The position numbers were made by a program, and so were the translations under genes. Shown piece by piece: positions 28,802 to 32,057 of a DNA stretch of 32,057 bases (position 1 is the first letter of the stretch; each line of letters opens with the position of its first letter). Source of the stretch: Solirubrobacter ginsenosidimutans (lineage in GTDB: Bacteria; Actinomycetota; Thermoleophilia; Solirubrobacterales; Solirubrobacteraceae); contig NZ_JAPDOD010000079.1 of NCBI RefSeq assembly GCF_027587205.1, forward strand, positions 1-32,057, read 5' to 3'. A model generated the notes under the pieces. That model worked only from the letters and a program-made list of their open reading frames with translations. It had not been told where the DNA came from and did no database searches.

Positions 28802-29641
28802 GTGGCCGTGTCCGACGACGCCGCCACCGGAGCGAGCGAAGCCTCAAGCGGCGGCGGTAACGGTGAACCTCAGCTTGAGGAAGTCCCGCGCCAGACGAAG
28901 TCGCTGACCATCGGCGCGGTGTGCAAGGGGCTCCAGCAGGAGTTCCCGGACATCTCGATCTCCAAGATCCGCTACCTCGAGGATCAGAAGCTGCTGACGC
29001 CGCGGCGCACGCCGGGCGGCTACCGGCTGTATTCGGCCGCGGACGTCTCGCGCTTGAGGACGATCCTGCGCCTGCAGCGCGACGAGTTCCTGCCGCTCGC
29101 CGTGATCCGCCAGGAGCTGGCCGCGGGACGCTCGTTCGACGATCCGCCTGCGGCCGCCGCGGCGGGTGCGGGTGGGACGGCGGGCGGCGCGGCGGCCAAG
29201 CCGGCGGACGGCGCTCGCCCGGGTGCGGCGCTGCGGCGGCTGACGCTGTCGGTGCGCGACCGGGGTGCGGCGTACTCGCTCGACGACGTGGTCGAGCAGA
29301 CCGGCGCCGAGCCGCGTCTCGTCCAGGAGCTCGAGGACTTCGGGATCGTCAAGGGCGAGGTCCGTGAGGGCAAGCGCTACTACGACGAGACCGAGCGCGA
29401 GATCGTGCGGGCGGTGTCGGAGTTGTCGCGCTACGGCGTGGCGGGGCGCAACCTGCGGGTGTTCAAGTCCTCCGCCGAGCGCGAGGCGGCGCTGCTGCAG
29501 CAGATCCTCGCGCCGGCCCTTCGCTCGCGCAATCCCGAGCGGCGCAAGGAGGCCGTGGAGGCGTTGGAGAACCTCGCCGCGGTCGCCTCGCACCTGAAGC
29601 ACCTGCTGCTCGTGCGCGATCTGCGGAAGATCGCCAAGTAA
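28802..29641 (+). CDS. MerR-family regulator, FtsR-like
   Basis: The 279-residue protein has a disordered start, then a MerR winged helix-turn-helix (about 35-110): LTIGAVCKGLQQEFPDISISKIRYLEDQKLLTPRRTPGGYRLYSAADVSRLRTILRLQRDEFLPL, close to Rv1828 of mycobacteria and FtsR of corynebacteria as I recall them. An Ala/Gly linker (115-145) leads to a second helical domain (SLDDVVEQTGAEPRLVQELEDFGIV...). FtsR activates ftsZ and cell division genes in Corynebacterium and lies beside odhI, matching the FHA gene here, so orthology is supported by both sequence and order. GTG 28802 is two bases after the FHA stop; an in-frame GTG at 28808 is an alternative. The apt start follows its stop directly. Confidence 0.9.
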   Translation: MAVSDDAATGASEASSGGGNGEPQLEEVPRQTKSLTIGAVCKGLQQEFPDISISKIRYLEDQKLLTPRRTPGGYRLYSAADVSRLRTILRLQRDEFLPLAVIRQELAAGRSFDDPPAAAAAGAGGTAGGAAAKPADGARPGAALRRLTLSVRDRGAAYSLDDVVEQTGAEPRLVQELEDFGIVKGEVREGKRYYDETEREIVRAVSELSRYGVAGRNLRVFKSSAEREAALLQQILAPALRSRNPERRKEAVEALENLAAVASHLKHLLLVRDLRKIAK

Positions 29642-30163
29642 GTGGAGCTGCGGCGGTTCATCCGCGACATCCCGGATTTCCCGAAGCCGGGGATCGTCTT
29701 CAAGGACATCACGCCGCTGCTGCTCGATCCGGCGGCGCTGAACTTCGCGGTTGAGTCGATCGCCGGGTACGCGCGGCCGCTGGAAGTGGATTTGGTGGTC
29801 GCCGCCGAGGCGCGCGGCTTCATCCTCGGCGCGGCCGTCGCGCGCGAGCTGGGGGTCGGGTTCGTGCCCGCCCGCAAGCCGGGGAAGCTGCCGGCGGAGA
29901 CGGTCTCGGCCGAATACATCCTCGAGTACGGCGTCGACGCGCTGGAGATGCACGCCGACGCGTTGCGCGACGGCGCGCGGGTGCTGCTGCACGACGACCT
30001 GCTGGCGACGGGCGGCACGGCGCGCGCGCTGTGCGAGCTGGCCGAGGGGGCGGGCGCGGTCGTCGCGGGCTGCGCGTTCCTGGTCGAGCTCGCGTTCCTG
30101 GGGGGCCGCGAGAAGCTCGCCTCCTACGACGTCCACACGCTGATCGCCTACGACACGGAGTGA
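29642..30163 (+). CDS. apt: Adenine phosphoribosyltransferase
   Basis: Apt salvages adenine with PRPP to AMP in the cytoplasm. The 173-residue product shows the family start [21 protein letters not shown], then [14 protein letters not shown], the flexible loop [20 protein letters not shown], and the PRPP-binding loop [14 protein letters not shown] (114-127). The usual second position Val/Val-Asp-Asp is His-Asp-Asp here (LLHDDL). The GTG start directly follows the MerR stop (TAA 29639-29641), so it belongs to the FHA-MerR transcript. In many bacteria apt adjoins secDF or relA; neither is present here. Confidence 0.96.
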   Translation: MELRRFIRDIPDFPKPGIVFKDITPLLLDPAALNFAVESIAGYARPLEVDLVVAAEARGFILGAAVARELGVGFVPARKPGKLPAETVSAEYILEYGVDALEMHADALRDGARVLLHDDLLATGGTARALCELAEGAGAVVAGCAFLVELAFLGGREKLASYDVHTLIAYDTE

Positions 30164-30215
30164 GCGCCGCGACCGCGTGTCTGCGGGCCGCTCCGGTTCG
30201 CGAGGCGGCGCCGTG

Positions 30216-31757
30216 ATGCGGCGCGAGCAGGTCTTCTGGGGCTGGGGCGAGCCGGGGGCGGGGCCCTCGTTGCCCGACCACGCGGTCGCGCTCTTGCGCG
30301 AGGAGCTCGGGATCTCGGGCGCCGTCGTCTCCTCGCCCGTGGACACGCCCGTGGTGCCGCCCTCCGCGCTGCCTGCGTCCCTGCGCGAGCGGCTCGCCTC
30401 CGCGGCCGAGGTCCGCGACGACGCTGAGGCGCGCGTCCTGCGCACGCGCGGCAAGTCGTATCTCGATCTTCTGGCCCAGCGGGCGGGGGACTTCGCCTCC
30501 GCGCCCGACGCGGTCGTCGCGCCCGCGGACGCCGCCGGCGTGGCCGCGGTGCTGCAGGCGTGTACCGAGGCGGGAGTGGCGGTCGTGCCGTTCGGCGGCG
30601 GGACCAGCGTCGTCGGCGGCCTCGCGGGTGAGCGGGGGCGCTTCGACGCGCTGATCTCGCTCGACCTCGGGCGGTTGGACGCGCTCGTCTCGGTCGACCC
30701 GTCGTCGTTGTTGGCCGTCTTCGAGCCCGGCATCCGTCTCCCTGAGGCCGACGCCGCGCTGCGGACGCACGGGCTCGCGCTCGGGCATATGCCACAGAGT
30801 TACGAGTGGGCGACGGTCGGCGGGTGCGCGGCGACGCGCTCGGCGGGGCAGTCGTCGACCGGCCACGGGCGCATCGACGCGCAGGTCGCGGCGCTGGAAT
30901 GCGTGACGCCGGTCGGCGCCTTGGCGACGTTGGATGCGCCCGGCACCGCGGCGGGGCCGTCGCTGCGGCAGCTTGTCTTGGGCTCCGAGGGCGCGTTCGG
31001 CGTGATCACACGGGTCGCGCTGCGGGTCCGGCCGCTGCGCTCGACGGCGTTCGACGCGTGGACCGTGGGCTCGTTCTTCGAGGGTGCGGAGCTGTTGCGG
31101 CGTTTGGAGCAGGACGGGATCGCGCCCGACATCGCCCGCTTGTCGGACGAGGAGGAGACGCGGCTGAGCGTGGCGCTGGCCGGGACGGGCACCGTGGGGC
31201 GTCGTCTGCTCGACGGCCGCTGCCTGCTCGTCTGCGGGTGGGAGGGCGCGGTCGGCCGGGCGTCGGCGGCGCGCGTGCTGGCGCGCGGCGGTGCGCGGCC
31301 GCTGGGTGGCGCGCCCGGACGAGCGTGGGAACGCTCGCGCTTCGCCGGCCCGCACCTCCGCGACGATCTGATGGACCGCGGCGTGCTCGTCGAGACGCTC
31401 GAGACGGCGACGACGTGGAGCAACCTGGAGCGTCTGTACGACGCGGTCCGCGGCGCGTTGGACGGCGTCCACGTCGGCTGCCACGTCTCACACCTCTATC
31501 CGACGGGCGCCTCGCTGTACTTCACGCTGCTCGGCGCGCAGACCGCCGACCCGGCGGGGCAGTGGAAGGCGATCAAGGACGCGGCGACGCGCGCGATCGT
31601 CGACGCGAGCGGCACGATCACCCACCACCACGCGATCGGCCGCGACCACGCGCCCTACCTCGGCGACGAGATCGGCGAGCTCGGGCTGGAGCTGCTGCGG
31701 GCGGTCAAGGAACGCTGCGACCCCGCGGGGATCATGAACCCCGGGAAGCTGCTCTAG
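30216..31757 (+). CDS. FAD-binding oxidoreductase, alkyl-DHAP-synthase (AGPS)-like
   Basis: The 513-residue protein begins with MRREQVFWGWGEPG, like other actinobacterial AGPS-type flavoproteins. It has a FAD_binding_4 (PCMH) domain: PFGGGTSVVGGL, GHMPQSYEWATVGGCAATRSAGQSS, and QLVLGSEGAFGVITRVALRVRP. The C-terminal FAD-linked oxidase domain has GCHVSHLYPTGASLYFT, the catalytic-type His run THHHAIGRDHAPYL and the end CDPAGIMNPGKLL. In eukaryotes this fold exchanges the acyl chain of acyl-DHAP for an alcohol in ether-lipid synthesis. In bacteria the substrate is mostly unknown, and D-lactate/glycolate-type oxidation is also possible. ATG 30216 is chosen for its upstream GAGGCGG; a GTG at 30177 is possible. 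Convergent with, and overlapping, an FGGY kinase end. Confidence 0.88.
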   Translation: MRREQVFWGWGEPGAGPSLPDHAVALLREELGISGAVVSSPVDTPVVPPSALPASLRERLASAAEVRDDAEARVLRTRGKSYLDLLAQRAGDFASAPDAVVAPADAAGVAAVLQACTEAGVAVVPFGGGTSVVGGLAGERGRFDALISLDLGRLDALVSVDPSSLLAVFEPGIRLPEADAALRTHGLALGHMPQSYEWATVGGCAATRSAGQSSTGHGRIDAQVAALECVTPVGALATLDAPGTAAGPSLRQLVLGSEGAFGVITRVALRVRPLRSTAFDAWTVGSFFEGAELLRRLEQDGIAPDIARLSDEEETRLSVALAGTGTVGRRLLDGRCLLVCGWEGAVGRASAARVLARGGARPLGGAPGRAWERSRFAGPHLRDDLMDRGVLVETLETATTWSNLERLYDAVRGALDGVHVGCHVSHLYPTGASLYFTLLGAQTADPAGQWKAIKDAATRAIVDASGTITHHHAIGRDHAPYLGDEIGELGLELLRAVKERCDPAGIMNPGKLL

Positions 31758-32057
31758 CCGCACCCCGGCACCCGGCGAACCCCTCCGCCACGTGCTCGAA
31801 CGGCCCGAGGTGCCGCGCCTTGACCGCGCGGGCAGCGGGCCCGTCCGACCACCCGCCGGTCACCACGAGGCGCGTGTGCGGGCCGGCGAGCGCGTCCATC
31901 CGCGCGAGCACACCCGCCCCGGTCCGCCCGGCGGATTCGAGGGCGGCGAGATACGCCGCGCCGGCGTTGCCGGAGGCGGCGTCGCCGCCGCGGGCGCCCG
32001 CGGCTCTCGCGCCTGCACCGCTCGCGCCCGCGCCGCCCGCGCCCGCACCGCCAAGGG
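31732..32057 (-). CDS. FGGY-family carbohydrate kinase, C-terminal fragment (5' part beyond window edge)
   Basis: Translating the - strand by hand in the frame that stops at TGA 31734-31732 gives a 108-residue C-terminus. An Ala/Gly-rich stretch comes first, then AAYLAALESAGRTGAGVLARMDALAG, LVVTGGWSDGPAARAVKARHLGPFEHV and GFAGCRGAARAASRGS. The GGW-x-x-x-P-x-x-R-x-V-K block and the A-G-x-R-G-A-A end are hallmarks of FGGY kinase domain II, which phosphorylate sugars or polyols with ATP. The substrate is unknown. The 3' end overlaps the convergent flavoprotein gene by 26 bases. The Ala/Gly stretch (about 30 residues) is unusual within such a kinase and could be a local insertion. Other open frames here look like shadows. 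Confidence 0.65.
   Translation of the reverse strand, partial: LGGAGAGGAGASGAGARAAGARGGDAASGNAGAAYLAALESAGRTGAGVLARMDALAGPHTRLVVTGGWSDGPAARAVKARHLGPFEHVAEGFAGCRGAARAASRGS

Noticed and set aside
31860..32054. Open frame on the - strand at the right edge rich in Arg/Ala
   Set aside because: It is out of frame with the recognisable FGGY kinase C-terminus in the same DNA and is low complexity; treated as a shadow.

Overview
The window is GC-rich DNA from a chromosome, almost certainly of an actinobacterium from a deep-branching, largely unicellular class. Thermoleophilia (Solirubrobacterales-like) is my best guess. The reasons are the GC content with abundant GTG starts, a DUF6328-type membrane protein, a zinc-ribbon/GarA-like FHA gene followed by an FtsR-like MerR gene, a single-motif RsiG-like anti-sigma gene, and paired cellulase-like secreted hydrolases. 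No rRNA, tRNA, CRISPR array, transposase or phage gene was seen.

Layout. (1) 1-4079: the translation/envelope housekeeping run rpsB (3' end only), tsf, pyrH, frr, uppS, cdsA and a DUF6328 gene, all on + and tightly packed. (2) 4115-7929: an accessory block with a cation efflux pump, a GlxA-type AraC regulator divergent from a DJ-1/PfpI enzyme, a SnoaL-like protein and an unusual alpha/beta hydrolase. Three copies of one palindromic REP-like element are confined to this block. (3) 7979-11913: dxr, rseP and an acyl-CoA synthetase. (4) 12017-16204: a dCache chemoreceptor, then a convergent MFS exporter/MarR pair. (5) 16305-17546: ispG, followed by about 380 bp without a gene but with strong hairpins, one of them with a 16-bp perfect outer stem. 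(6) 17930-23551 on -: sodA and four genes joined by 4-nt stop/start overlaps, namely two paralogous secreted glycoside hydrolases, a SAM methyltransferase and a secreted Asp-box protein. (7) 23662-25524: a second chemoreceptor on -. (8) 25679-31757 on +: proS, a CDP-alcohol phosphatidyltransferase, an RsiG-like gene, zinc-ribbon/FHA, MerR (FtsR-like), apt and an AGPS-like flavoprotein. (9) The right edge holds the C-terminus of an FGGY sugar kinase on -, read by hand translation.

How the genes work together. The ancestral cluster (rpsB-tsf-pyrH-frr-uppS-cdsA, dxr-rseP, ispG, proS) couples translation, undecaprenyl and phospholipid precursor synthesis, the MEP isoprenoid pathway and site-2 proteolysis. 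It is split here by three accessory insertions.

The two most interesting items are: (a) the RsiG-like small protein, whose E-x3-S-x2-R-x3-H-x3-D signature predicts c-di-GMP-dependent sequestration of a WhiG/FliA-type sigma factor, together with FliA-like promoter candidates upstream of both chemoreceptor genes in this same window; and (b) the translationally coupled secreted-hydrolase/methyltransferase operon, which may build or trim a surface glycan and which I cannot assign to a described pathway. All functional statements come from reading motifs by eye; no database search was run.
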